35,020 nucleotides of DNA, taken from positions 1 to 35,020 of the forward strand of contig CAZWVH010000029.1 in assembly GCA_964636945.1 (NCBI GenBank), given 5' to 3'. Each line of letters opens with the position of its first letter. Positions within the stretch are counted from its first letter, which is position 1. The DNA comes from CAZADA01 sp964636945 (GTDB lineage Bacteria > Pseudomonadota > Alphaproteobacteria > Caulobacterales > Maricaulaceae). Of this stretch, positions 24,187 to 32,332 are shown piece after piece. Under the pieces are notes generated by a model. It saw nothing but the letters and a program-made list of their open reading frames with translations. It was not told the origin of the DNA and made no database searches. The translations under genes were made by a program, and so were the position numbers.

Positions 24187-24202
24187 GTCCAACGGTTTGG
24201 AC
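24187..24202. promoter_or_regulatory. Inverted repeat between DUF1800 gene and rfbC
   Basis: GTCCAA (24187-24192) and TTGGAC (24197-24202) form a perfect 6-bp dyad around CGGT. It lies in the short divergent spacer, 57 bp before the rfbC start chosen here. It is a candidate operator; nothing else supports it. Confidence 0.3.
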
Positions 24203-24258
24203 ATTGTATGTCCGTCGCGCTGCATTCGGATTATTTTGGTCCCTTTTGGAAAATCAGC

Positions 24259-24861
24259 ATGGTCACTGCGTATCCCCTTTCGAATCTGCCGGACGTCACG
24301 ATCATTGAGCCCAAGCGGCATAAAGACACACGCGGCTTTTTTTCCGAAGTGTGGAATGCCCGCGACTTCGCCGCAATCGGCGTTGACGCCGCATTTGTCC
24401 AGCACAATCACGCACGTTCAGAAGTGGCTGGCACGCTTCGCGGTTTTCATTATCAGGCGCCGCCCCACGCTCAAGGAAAACTGGTGCGCGTTATCCAGGG
24501 CGAAATCTTTGACGTGGTTGTGGATATACGACGCGGATCTCCCACATTCGGGAGGTGGGCGTCGATCGAGCTGAGCGCTGAAAACTGGCGCCAGATTTGG
24601 GTCCCAGAAGGATTTGCCCACGCCTATTACACCTGTGTTCCGGGAACCGAAGTGATTTACTCCACCACACGATACTACGCGCCCGAACACGAGTTTGGCC
24701 TCGCATGGGATGACCCAGAACTCTCGGTGTCTTGGCCGTTCGACAAACACGCTGTGGTCCTTTCCGAGCGCGATCGCCATTGGCCGAAACTAGCCGAGTT
24801 ACAGACGCATTTTGGTTATGATGACCAAGTCGGTCTCAGGCCGGCGTCGCCATCGCGATGA
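24259..24861 (+). CDS. rfbC: dTDP-4-dehydrorhamnose 3,5-epimerase (200 aa)
   Basis: Third enzyme of dTDP-L-rhamnose synthesis, a cupin-fold epimerase also called RmlC. Motifs are DTRGFFSEVW (23-32), LRGFHYQAPPHAQGKLVRV (60-78) with the catalytic His64, GEIFDVVVDIRRGSPTFG, WVPEGFAHAYYT and the C-terminal LAWDDPELSVSWP. I prefer the ATG at 24259 because family members begin about 20 residues before the RGFF motif. The ATG at 24208 would add 17 residues without family support. Its stop overlaps the rfbD start in ATGA, so the two are co-translated. The genes for the first two steps (rfbA, rfbB) are not in the window, so the pathway must be completed elsewhere. Confidence 0.93.
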   Translation: MVTAYPLSNLPDVTIIEPKRHKDTRGFFSEVWNARDFAAIGVDAAFVQHNHARSEVAGTLRGFHYQAPPHAQGKLVRVIQGEIFDVVVDIRRGSPTFGRWASIELSAENWRQIWVPEGFAHAYYTCVPGTEVIYSTTRYYAPEHEFGLAWDDPELSVSWPFDKHAVVLSERDRHWPKLAELQTHFGYDDQVGLRPASPSR

Positions 24862-25724
24862 CGCAGTCACGCCGCATCTTGGTGCTGGGTGGTTCAGGCC
24901 AACTCGCCCGCGCATTGCGCGATATCGCGGAAGCTGACGTCACGATTTTCGCGAGAGGCCGGCCGGGAATAGACATCACCCGCACCGACTCCGTTGCGCA
25001 AGCGCTTGACGAAATTGCGCCCCAGGCGGTCATCAATGCGGCCGCTTTTACCGACGTTGATGGCGCAGAAGGCCAGCCAGACCTTGCTTTTGCCGTCAAT
25101 CGAGATGGCGCAGCATGTGCCGCAACGCTGTGCGCAGATCGCGCCATTCGTTTCATCCACGTCTCAAGCGATTACGTTTTTGATGGGCAGAAGGGGAGCG
25201 CTTACGCGGAGACCGATATACCAGCCCCGCTGAGCGTATATGGCCAATCCAAATTGGAGGGCGAACACTGCGTGCTCGCTGCTAACCCTGCGGCGCTGGT
25301 GGTGCGTTCAGCCTGGTTGGTGAGCAGGCAGGGCCCATGTTTCATCACCGCCATCGCCAAACTGGCGCGTGAGCGCACAGAGCTTATGGTGGTCGATGAC
25401 CAACGCGGATGCTTGACTTTGGCCGATGATTTGGCGACCTGCTTGGTCGCGCTGACCCGCACCGACAACGCAGGCATTCTTCATGCGGCGGGGCCCGACA
25501 GCGCCAGTTGGTTTGACATCGCCCGGGAGATTGTGGGGGTCCTGTCCGGCCTCGATCCTGGATTGTCGCTGGCCCAGATCAAACCTGTTTCAAGCAAAGA
25601 CTATGGCGCGCGCGCCATTCGCCCTGCTGATTCCCGGCTTGATTGCACACGCCTTTACGCCATCACGAAAAACGCGTTTCGGCCCTGGCGGGAGACTGTG
25701 AGGGCATGTTTGGCGGCGGCCTAG
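24858..25724 (+). CDS. rfbD: dTDP-4-dehydrorhamnose reductase (288 aa)
   Basis: Last step of dTDP-L-rhamnose synthesis, a short-chain dehydrogenase-type reductase (RmlD). A nucleotide-binding loop ILVLGGSGQLARAL opens the protein (7-20). NAAAFTDVDGAE (60-71), HVSSDYVFDG (101-110) and the catalytic PLSVYGQSKLEGE (Y128, K132) follow. The C-terminal part has LHAAGPDSASWFDIAREI and ends in RPWRETVRACL. It starts in the ATGA overlap with rfbC. Its stop codon shares CTAG with the stop of the converging gene at 25721, leaving no spacer between them. The product would feed rhamnose into lipopolysaccharide, exopolysaccharide or protein glycosylation. Confidence 0.93.
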   Translation: MTQSRRILVLGGSGQLARALRDIAEADVTIFARGRPGIDITRTDSVAQALDEIAPQAVINAAAFTDVDGAEGQPDLAFAVNRDGAACAATLCADRAIRFIHVSSDYVFDGQKGSAYAETDIPAPLSVYGQSKLEGEHCVLAANPAALVVRSAWLVSRQGPCFITAIAKLARERTELMVVDDQRGCLTLADDLATCLVALTRTDNAGILHAAGPDSASWFDIAREIVGVLSGLDPGLSLAQIKPVSSKDYGARAIRPADSRLDCTRLYAITKNAFRPWRETVRACLAAA

Positions 25725-26308
25725 CCTGGAAGAGACGAGGTCAATTCCACGCGAATGCTGAGCACCTCAATGGCGCCGCGCTCTCCAGACGTGTCCGGCC
25801 AAATGCCGATCCACGCTCCATCAGGATTGCGCTGGTCCGGTGGTGTGTAGGTGAACGATTGGTCCTGAAACTTGTCAGCCGGTTCGAACGCCGCCCAAGC
25901 AGACTGCGTGGCGTACGGGACGATATAGGCCACTGAATATTCGGTCGACGGCGTCACCGTGGCGCGCCGAGCGGTCACCGTGACCCGCACTTCTTGGCCG
26001 CCAAAAAGATCCGCCACGGGCGGCGGGATCGTGACAAAGGCGCCGGATCCCTGAAGTTCGCCCTCCTGAGGATGGGAGGCGATGATACGCGCGCGGGTGA
26101 GGGCGCCGCCGTCAACAATGAGGTGCGTGACGCCTGTGATATCGGTAAACCCGTCCAGGCCTTCGCCTTCGATGACATATCCGAGCGCCTGCACACGCTC
26201 GATGCGCTCGCGCAGCTCCCGCTGGCCTGCAAACCCGGGTGCAAGCGCCGCAGTCACCAGACCAACACTTGAAAACAGCGCAATCGGATAAAATAGGCTA
26301 GACTGCAT
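25721..26308 (-). CDS. Membrane-anchored or exported protein of unknown function (195 aa)
   Basis: I do not recognise the family. The ATG at 26308 (MQSSLFYPIALFSSVGLVTA) begins a hydrophobic segment of about 22 residues. It may be an uncleaved anchor or a signal peptide (possible cleavage after PGFA). A GTG 13 codons upstream is an alternative start. A short helical stretch (RELRERIERVQALG) follows, then about 140 residues of alternating strands with aromatic and charged residues (LFGGQEVRVTVTARRATVTP, SFTYTPPDQRNPDGAWIGIW). The pattern suggests a beta-sandwich such as a carbohydrate-binding module, but this is only an impression. It sits between rfbD and sqdB but points the other way, sharing CTAG with the rfbD stop. 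Confidence 0.72.
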   Translation of the reverse strand: MQSSLFYPIALFSSVGLVTAALAPGFAGQRELRERIERVQALGYVIEGEGLDGFTDITGVTHLIVDGGALTRARIIASHPQEGELQGSGAFVTIPPPVADLFGGQEVRVTVTARRATVTPSTEYSVAYIVPYATQSAWAAFEPADKFQDQSFTYTPPDQRNPDGAWIGIWPDTSGERGAIEVLSIRVELTSSLPG

Positions 26309-26371
26309 GCGATTGCTTAGACGCGGCGGCCTTGCGCCGTCAAGCACACGCCAACGAGCGGCGTCGGGCGT

Positions 26372-26400
26372 TTGACACCCTACTGGTCGCTCGCTAGCTG
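26372..26400 (+). promoter_or_regulatory. Candidate promoter for sqdB
   Basis: TTGACA at 26372-26377 matches the -35 consensus. With a 17-bp spacer the -10 would be TAGCTG (26395-26400), a poor match. It lies 87 bp before the sqdB start in the spacer from the divergent unknown gene. Confidence 0.3.
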
Positions 26401-26486
26401 TTCTCGCCTAAGAAAGAGCAGCTTTCACAAAGAACAACCTTGCGCTGGCTTGGCCCACCGCGCCGCGCGACTCAGGAGGATTATTC

Positions 26487-27668
26487 GTGAAAATTGTAGT
26501 TTTGGGCGGAGATGGATTTTGCGGTTGGCCGACAGCATTACACCTGTCAAATCGCGGTCATGACGTCGTCATTGTTGACAACCTATCTCGCCGGAAAATC
26601 GATATTGAGCTTGAAGTTGAATCCCTCACGCCCATTCGCCCGATGTCAGAACGTCTGAAGGCCTGGAAAGATGTGTCTGGCAGAGAGATTTCATTCCAAA
26701 ATTTCTCAATTGGCGAGCATTACCACCGCCTTCTCACATTGATTAAGGAGTATAAGCCGGACGCAATCGTGCACTTCGCCGAGCAGCGCGCCGCGCCATA
26801 TTCGATGAAAAGCTCGTCGCACAAGCGATACACCGTGCGAAACAATTTGTGCGCCACCAATGACGTCCTGGCCGCGATTGTGGAGTCAGGCATTGACGTG
26901 CATTTGGTGCATTTGGGCACCATGGGTGTTTACGGCTACGGCACGGCGGGAATGAAGATACCGGAAGGCTATCTTCGGGTGTCCATTGATACGCCCCAAG
27001 GGCCAGCCGAACAGGAAATTCTTTACCCAGCAAATCCTGGCTCAATCTATCATATGACTAAGACCCAGGATCAGCTGTTCTTCTATTTTTATAACAAGAA
27101 TGACGGCGTGAAGGTCACGGATCTGCACCAAGGCATTGTTTGGGGCACTCAGACCGCTGAGACCGAGCAAGACCCGCGTCTGATCAATCGATTTGATTAT
27201 GACGGCGATTACGGCACGGTCCTCAATCGCTTCTTAATGCAGGCCGCTGTGGGGTACCCGCTGACAGTTCATGGCACAGGGGGACAAACTCGGGCCTTCA
27301 TTCACATCCGTGACACGGTGCGTTGTATCGAACTGGCCGTTGAAAACCCGCCCCAGTCTGGCGAGCGCGTCAACATCCTGAACCAAATGACCGAAACGCA
27401 CCGCGTGCGGGACTTGGCCAAGATGATCGCGGACATGACCCATGCCGAAATCGCATATCTGTCCAATCCGCGTAATGAGGCCGACGAGAACGAACTGCAT
27501 GTGGAAAACGATCGGTTCTTGAACTTGGGGCTCGAGCCCATCACCCTGGAGCGGGGCTTGATGGACGAGGTCACCTCAATCGCTGAGAAATACAAAGATC
27601 GGTGCGATCTTTCGAAAATTCCCTGCGTGTCCTATTGGTCCCAACAACGAGCCATTGCGGCCAGTTAA
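26487..27668 (+). CDS. sqdB: UDP-sulfoquinovose synthase homologue, SQD1/SqdB type (393 aa)
   Basis: An NAD-dependent extended short-chain dehydrogenase that joins sulfite to UDP-glucose to make UDP-sulfoquinovose, the head-group donor for sulfolipid (SQDG) and some sulfonated glycans. Marks shared with plant SQD1 are GGDGFCGWPTALHLS (7-21), IVDNLSRRKID, VESLTPI, VHFAEQRAAPYSM (95-107), HLGTMGVYG with T145, the catalytic pair Y188/K192 in SIYHMTK, DLHQGIVWGTQTAET, NRFDYDGDYGTVLNRF and VHGTGGQTRAFIHIRDT. The length equals the mature plant enzyme. It starts with GTG seven bases after a perfect AGGAGG (26474-26479). No sulfolipid transferase (sqdD, sqdX) lies nearby; cysQ follows by 50 bases. 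The assignment to this subgroup is strong, the final product is unknown. Confidence 0.92.
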   Translation: MKIVVLGGDGFCGWPTALHLSNRGHDVVIVDNLSRRKIDIELEVESLTPIRPMSERLKAWKDVSGREISFQNFSIGEHYHRLLTLIKEYKPDAIVHFAEQRAAPYSMKSSSHKRYTVRNNLCATNDVLAAIVESGIDVHLVHLGTMGVYGYGTAGMKIPEGYLRVSIDTPQGPAEQEILYPANPGSIYHMTKTQDQLFFYFYNKNDGVKVTDLHQGIVWGTQTAETEQDPRLINRFDYDGDYGTVLNRFLMQAAVGYPLTVHGTGGQTRAFIHIRDTVRCIELAVENPPQSGERVNILNQMTETHRVRDLAKMIADMTHAEIAYLSNPRNEADENELHVENDRFLNLGLEPITLERGLMDEVTSIAEKYKDRCDLSKIPCVSYWSQQRAIAAS

Positions 27669-27718
27669 TCAAAGTCTGTTGCATTGTGATCAAACACGGG
27701 ACCAAGTCGCCGAGCCAG

Positions 27719-28528
27719 ATGAGCGAGATCGCGTTTGAACTCGCCCAGCTGGCGGTGCGTGCTGGAGAAATCATTCTTGATGTGCGCCGGTGCGGTGTGT
27801 CACCTCGGCGCAAGGCTGATCGGTCATTGGTGTGTGAAGCCGATGAGCGCGCGGAGGCCTTTCTCACCGAAGGCGTCAGTGGGTTGTTCCCGGGCCTTCC
27901 CATTGTTGCCGAAGAAGCCGTGGCCAAGAATGGGCCTCCGACCTTAAAGCCAGGTCCGTTTATCCTCATTGATGCGCTCGATGGCACATACACATTCGTT
28001 CATGGCGGCGACGATTTCACCGTGAATGCTGCGGTCATTGACGGCAATGGCGCACCGACCGTGGGCGTTGTGTATGCCCCGGCCTATGAGGAATTGTGCG
28101 TCGCGCATGATGGCGCAGCATGGCGTATGGCCGTGGACCAACACGGCGGTGTTTTGGGCTCGGCGCCGGTGCGCTTGACAACACGTGCTTATCCGCAAAA
28201 CGGACTACGGGCCGTACGCAGCCGGGGCTTTTTCAATTCCGCCACCCAGGCTGTTCTCGATGCGGCCGGCGCGCGGGATATTTTCCGGCAAGGATCATCA
28301 CTGAAATTTTGCACCATCGCCAAGGGACATGCTGACGTCTATGCGCGCTTTGGCCCGACTCACGAATGGGATGTGGCGGCCGGCCATGCCGTTTTGCGCG
28401 CGGCGGGCGGCGATATGACCACTCCTATGGGTGAGTTGTTCCGCTATGGCAAACCTGGCTTTGAGAATGGACCGTTCGTGGCCTGGGGGCGAGATGTGCG
28501 TCTGGGGGACCGGCGCAAGGCGCTCTAA
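27719..28528 (+). CDS. cysQ: 3'(2'),5'-bisphosphate nucleotidase CysQ (269 aa)
   Basis: A magnesium-dependent phosphatase of the inositol-monophosphatase superfamily that removes PAP, the by-product left when PAPS is used in sulfate reduction or sulfation. Motifs are VCEADERAEAFLTEGV (38-53), PIVAEEAV (E65-E66), the metal-binding DALDGTYTFVHGGDDFTVN (D85, D88) and HEWDVAAGHAVLRAAGG near the C-terminus. The usual DPLDGTxxF appears as DALDGTYTF, a mild variation that keeps both aspartates. The ATG at 27719 matches the family N-terminus; a weak GTG start upstream is possible. It follows sqdB by 50 bases and is probably co-transcribed. An inositol- or fructose-bisphosphatase role cannot be fully excluded, but the WDVAAGHAVL ending favours CysQ. 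Confidence 0.88.
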   Translation: MSEIAFELAQLAVRAGEIILDVRRCGVSPRRKADRSLVCEADERAEAFLTEGVSGLFPGLPIVAEEAVAKNGPPTLKPGPFILIDALDGTYTFVHGGDDFTVNAAVIDGNGAPTVGVVYAPAYEELCVAHDGAAWRMAVDQHGGVLGSAPVRLTTRAYPQNGLRAVRSRGFFNSATQAVLDAAGARDIFRQGSSLKFCTIAKGHADVYARFGPTHEWDVAAGHAVLRAAGGDMTTPMGELFRYGKPGFENGPFVAWGRDVRLGDRRKAL

Positions 28529-28536
28529 TTGTCAAC

Positions 28537-29271
28537 CTAGACCGGCTCAATGCGCACCAAGTTGCGGATGGGATCTGTGCGCCGGCTGCGATGGCGCTTG
28601 TCATCAATGCGATTGATCCAAGCCCGTGGCGCGAAGGCGAGGGCGCACAACGAGCCATAAAAAATCATCCCAAAGCCGAACACGATCGCTCCGGACATTG
28701 GACCGATGGCCGAGCGCTGGAACAGCTCTGAGGTTGAGGTCAATGGTTCTGGATGAACGATAATCTTACTCCAGTAACTGACAATCTGGATAATAAAGAT
28801 CCAAATATAATTCCGGCGAAGACGACTGCGGAACGCCTCGAGAAAGCTTAAGTGAAAGTGTGGCTCAAAGTATTCTTCGGAAAGTGATGCGTTCCACCTT
28901 TCGTCGAATTTGACGTCACCATCCTTCAGCATGGGGCTAAAGAAATAAACTTCTAAAACGCGAACTCTCAGGAAAGATAAATCGAAATACCGATAGCGCC
29001 GCGTTTCAAAAAATAAGAAAATCAACAACAGAAATGACACCAGCACGATGGGCAAAGACGTCGCGCCGCTGCTGGAAAACGCGATCGACAATGCGATGCC
29101 GGTCGTGACCACGGCCCAATTGGTTGTGGTGTCCAATCGCGTGCGCCAGAGCGCAGCGCGATGTACTTCGCCCCGATAAAGGTGCGAGAGCGCCGTAATT
29201 TCAGAACTGGTCAGCGCACGCGGTGTATCGCCTGCCTCCCGTTTTTCAAGCGGAGTTGCGGCGTCCGACAT
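28537..29271 (-). CDS. DUF2270 integral membrane protein (244 aa)
   Basis: An uncharacterised inner-membrane protein of the DUF2270 family. Marks are SSEITALSHLYRGEVHRA and WRTRLDTTTNWAVVTTGIAL near the N-terminus, then a hydrophobic pair (about 50-90) ending in FFETRRYRYFDLSFLRVRVL. A soluble loop with YFEPHFHLSFLEAFRSRLRRN follows, then two further hydrophobic segments (about 150-215). The ATG at 29271 is preferred to a TTG two codons upstream. It lies 6 bases after the stop of the phosphohexomutase gene on the same strand, so it is probably co-transcribed with it. No function can be named from sequence. Confidence 0.85.
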   Translation of the reverse strand: MSDAATPLEKREAGDTPRALTSSEITALSHLYRGEVHRAALWRTRLDTTTNWAVVTTGIALSIAFSSSGATSLPIVLVSFLLLIFLFFETRRYRYFDLSFLRVRVLEVYFFSPMLKDGDVKFDERWNASLSEEYFEPHFHLSFLEAFRSRLRRNYIWIFIIQIVSYWSKIIVHPEPLTSTSELFQRSAIGPMSGAIVFGFGMIFYGSLCALAFAPRAWINRIDDKRHRSRRTDPIRNLVRIEPV

Positions 29272-29277
29272 GATCAA

Positions 29278-30798
29278 TCACAGCTTTTGGTCAAACTCAC
29301 CCACCTCGGGGTGTTGAGCCAGTCGCGCTTCGATATCTCTGAACATGGACATCATATTGTTCTTAGACGTCGGGCTTTCCACCACAACGACCAAACATGG
29401 CTTGTTGGATGAGGCGCGCACCAGTCCCCACGTGCCGTCTTCGAGTACAATCCTTGCGCCATTAACGGTGATCACATCAGTGATGCGCTGGCCGAGAACC
29501 GTCTCGCCATTGTTCTTTAAGGCCACGTATTCGTTACGGATTTTATCGACGACGGCGTACTTTTCCGTGTCAGAACATTTGGGCGACATGGTGGGCGAGG
29601 AATAGGTCAGCGGCAGGTCATTTTTCAGGTCCGCCATGGTTTTGTCCGGCTGGCGGTCCAGCAATTTCAACAAGGTAATCGCCGCGTTCAGCCCGTCATC
29701 ATAGCCCCGCCCGATGGGCGGCTGCAGGAAGAAGTGACCGGATTTCTCAAAACCGCCCAGCGCGCCGATCTCCTTGGTGCGGCGCTTGATGTAGGAGTGG
29801 CCCGTTTTCCAATAGTCGGTCACCACGCCATTGGCTTTCAGCACTGGATCCATGGCGAAGATCCCCGTGGATTTAACATCTACCACGAATTTGGAGTTGG
29901 GGTACTGAGTGGACAGATCGCGCGCGATGATGACGCCGATTTTGTCGGCGAAGATCTCCTCGCCTTCATTGTCAACCACGCCGCACCGATCACCATCGCC
30001 ATCAAAAGCAAAGCCGATATCGGCCTTGTGCTGGGTCACTGCTTTTTTCAGCTCCTCCAGCATGGCCATGTCTTCTGGATTGGGATTGTAACGCGGGAAC
30101 GTGAAATCGAGCTCGGTGTCCAGCTCCACCACCTCAACCCCGACCCGGCGCAACACCTCGGGGGCGAATGCGCCGGCGGTGCCATTGCCGCACGCCGCAA
30201 CCACTTTGAGCGGCCGTGAAATTTGGGTGTCCTTGACCAAATCATCGATATAGGCGGCCTTCACCCCCTCGACGTAACGATATGACCCGCCGCCACGGTA
30301 AACCTGCAATCCGCCAAGGACGATATCGCGCAACCTGGACATTTCGTCGGGACCAAAGGTGAGCGGTCGATTGGCGCCCATTTTTACGCCGGTCCAACCA
30401 TTTTCGTTGTGGCTGGCCGTGATCATCGCCACCGCCGGGCAATCCAGGTGAAATTGGGCGAAATAAGCCGTGGGAGAAAGCGCCAGACCAATATCCTGCA
30501 CTTCAAGGCCGGCTTGCATTAAGCCCAATGTTACGGCTTGTTTGATCGAGAGGGAGTAACCGCGAAAGTCGTGGCCGACCACAATCTTGGGCTCCACACC
30601 CATTTCATGCACCAACGTGCCGAGGCCAGCCCCAAGCGCCTGGGCGCCGAGGAGATTGAATTCTGGCAGTTTGTCGCTGCTGGGAACGCCAAACCACCAC
30701 CGTGCGTCGTATTCGCGAAATCCTTGAGGGGCGACAAGCGGGGCGGTCTCAAAGCTCTCTGTGTTTGGGACCAGATCGGCGCGCGGGACAAGCGGCAT
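29278..30798 (-). CDS. Phosphomannomutase/phosphoglucomutase (506 aa)
   Basis: An alpha-D-phosphohexomutase that interconverts the 6- and 1-phosphates of mannose or glucose, feeding GDP-mannose or UDP/dTDP-glucose synthesis. The four functional loops are present: the phosphoserine loop ITASHNENGWTGVKMG (S129), the metal loop FDGDGDRCG (D266, D268, D270), the sugar loop GGFEKSGHFF (E351, S353, H355) and the phosphate loop RASSNKP (461-467). It resembles AlgC/ManB-type enzymes, with a somewhat long N-terminus. GAGGAGA precedes the ATG at 30798. The sugar loop reads EKSGH where most dual PMM/PGM enzymes have E(M/L)SGH. Glucose-1-phosphate from this enzyme is the common precursor for the rhamnose and sulfoquinovose genes nearby. 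Confidence 0.92.
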   Translation of the reverse strand: MPLVPRADLVPNTESFETAPLVAPQGFREYDARWWFGVPSSDKLPEFNLLGAQALGAGLGTLVHEMGVEPKIVVGHDFRGYSLSIKQAVTLGLMQAGLEVQDIGLALSPTAYFAQFHLDCPAVAMITASHNENGWTGVKMGANRPLTFGPDEMSRLRDIVLGGLQVYRGGGSYRYVEGVKAAYIDDLVKDTQISRPLKVVAACGNGTAGAFAPEVLRRVGVEVVELDTELDFTFPRYNPNPEDMAMLEELKKAVTQHKADIGFAFDGDGDRCGVVDNEGEEIFADKIGVIIARDLSTQYPNSKFVVDVKSTGIFAMDPVLKANGVVTDYWKTGHSYIKRRTKEIGALGGFEKSGHFFLQPPIGRGYDDGLNAAITLLKLLDRQPDKTMADLKNDLPLTYSSPTMSPKCSDTEKYAVVDKIRNEYVALKNNGETVLGQRITDVITVNGARIVLEDGTWGLVRASSNKPCLVVVVESPTSKNNMMSMFRDIEARLAQHPEVGEFDQKL

Positions 30799-31026
30799 TG
30801 AGAATCTCCTCAGACGCTGGACTGTGGTGAAATCTGGGCAAGGCTTAGCGTGCTCCCCTTCACTTTCACAAGCGTTGAGAAGTCACACATGGCCACTAAT
30901 GCGACTTTTTCACAGTTGGGCTAGAGAAGTGGCGGTGTTGCACATCAGCATGGGTGATCCCTGCGCTTTGGATTGACTTCCAGGCTCAGCCCGATCAGCA
31001 ATTCGCCAACAGCAGTGGAGTTATTC

Positions 31027-31767
31027 ATGACCATCGTCACATTTTTGCGCCACGGCCAGTCGGAATGGAACCTGGCCAACCGCTTCACAGGTTGGGTGGA
31101 CGTCGACCTCACCGATGAGGGCGAGCGGCAAGCACGCCGATCTGGCCAATTGATGAAAGAGGCCGGCATACCCGTGGACCGCGCATACACGTCTGTGCTC
31201 ACACGCGCTGTGCGCACGTTGTGGATGGCGCTGACGGAATACGGCAAGGTCTATGTGCCGATCGAAAACGACTGGCGCTTGAACGAACGCCACTACGGCG
31301 CGCTCACCGGGCTCAACAAGGCAGAAACGGCGGAAAAGCATGGCGAGGACCAGGTGAAAACTTGGCGGCGATCCTACGATACGCCGCCACCGCCCATGGG
31401 CGCAGACGATCCAGACAATCCCAGCAATGATCCGCGCTATGCCAAAGTGCCCGCAGATCAGCGGCCCAACACCGAATCCCTCAAAATGACTCTTGATCGC
31501 GTGATGCCGTATTGGCGGGAAACGATCCATCCTCGCATCGTCGCGGGCGAAAATCTCGTCATTGCGGCTCACGGCAACTCCATTCGAGCGATCCTCAAGC
31601 ACATATTTCAACTCAACGAAGACCAGGTGCTGGCGCTCGAGGCGCCCACGGGCAATCCGCTCGTGGTGGAGTTCGCTGAAGGAGCGGGGCAAATTCTAAG
31701 CGCGAGATACTTGGATGCTGATCGCGCACAGCCCATCCCCGCATTGCCATCGGGCGTCACCGTGTGA
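31027..31767 (+). CDS. gpmA: 2,3-bisphosphoglycerate-dependent phosphoglycerate mutase (246 aa)
   Basis: Glycolytic and gluconeogenic enzyme interconverting 3- and 2-phosphoglycerate in the cytoplasm. The histidine-phosphatase motif FLRHGQSEWNLANRFTGWVD places the phosphorylated His at residue 9. E87 in RLNERHYGALTGLNKAE and H182 in IAAHGNSIRA complete the active site. YDTPPPPM and DRVMPYW are specific for this mutase within the superfamily. The ATG at 31027 follows GTGGAG by six bases; the longer upstream frame starts at TTG without support. The end overlaps the next gene in GTGA. It diverges from the phosphohexomutase gene, with a 228-bp spacer holding both promoters. Confidence 0.96.
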   Translation: MTIVTFLRHGQSEWNLANRFTGWVDVDLTDEGERQARRSGQLMKEAGIPVDRAYTSVLTRAVRTLWMALTEYGKVYVPIENDWRLNERHYGALTGLNKAETAEKHGEDQVKTWRRSYDTPPPPMGADDPDNPSNDPRYAKVPADQRPNTESLKMTLDRVMPYWRETIHPRIVAGENLVIAAHGNSIRAILKHIFQLNEDQVLALEAPTGNPLVVEFAEGAGQILSARYLDADRAQPIPALPSGVTV

Positions 31768-32228
31768 ATGCGGATCGTTGGACTGAAGCTGACATCGCCC
31801 ACATGACCCGCGCGCTTGATCTGGCCAGCGCCCAAGTCGGCCGCACCGGCGACAATCCGGCTGTGGGCTGTGTGATTGTGAAAGACGGAGTGATTGTGGC
31901 GGAGGCGGCCACGGCCGATGGCGGACGTCCCCATGCCGAGGAATTGGCGCTTGCCGCCATAGGTGATCAGGCGCGCGGCGCCATGGCCTATGTCACCTTA
32001 GAGCCCTGCAACCAGCGGTCTACCGGTGCGCCAAGCTGCAGTGAATTATTGGCTCGCGCGAAACTCAAGAAGGTCGTTTTCGCTTGCGCCGACCCGCATC
32101 CGTTTGCATCTGGCGGCGGGGTGCAGCGCATGCGCGCAGCGGGTATTGATGTTGATGTGGGACTGTTGTCTGCGCGCGCGCGGCGGATCAATCAGGACTT
32201 TTTTGCCCGCGTTCGGCAAGTGAAATGA
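31764..32228 (+). CDS. RibD-like deaminase, single-domain (154 aa)
   Basis: A zinc-dependent cytidine-deaminase-fold protein matching the N-terminal half of RibD, which deaminates a pyrimidine intermediate in riboflavin synthesis. Zinc ligands are HAEELAL (H57, E59) and EPCNQRSTGAPSC (C82, C92). VGRTGDNPAVGCVIVKDG, DPHPFASGGGVQRMRAAGIDV and the closing ARRINQDFF are RibD-like. The C-terminal reductase half of usual RibD (about 360 aa in all) is absent, and the frame ends with a normal stop at 32226-32228. The cysteine spacing is one residue longer than in the common RibD form. It starts with GTG inside the gpmA stop (GTGA). It may be a paralogue with a different substrate rather than the riboflavin enzyme. 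Confidence 0.82.
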   Translation: MNADRWTEADIAHMTRALDLASAQVGRTGDNPAVGCVIVKDGVIVAEAATADGGRPHAEELALAAIGDQARGAMAYVTLEPCNQRSTGAPSCSELLARAKLKKVVFACADPHPFASGGGVQRMRAAGIDVDVGLLSARARRINQDFFARVRQVK

Positions 32229-32230
32229 GA

Positions 32231-32275
32231 TGCGCCGGCCAGACGAGAAGGGGGGAGGGCAGTCCAGCCGGCGCA
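32231..32275. terminator. Inverted repeat between converging genes
   Basis: TGCGCCGGC (32231-32239) and GCCGGCGCA (32267-32275) are exact reverse complements around a purine-rich 27-base loop containing GGGGGGAGGG. The gap also holds GTCCC-AA-GGGGAC (about 32286-32298) and GCCACTGAGTGGC (about 32303-32315). It lacks a T-run, so it could stop transcription of the converging deaminase and hsp20 genes only weakly or with Rho. Confidence 0.4.
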
Positions 32276-32332
32276 CCGTCAGGGTCGTCCCAAGGGGACG
32301 GGGCCACTGAGTGGCTTACGAAGGGATGTAGG

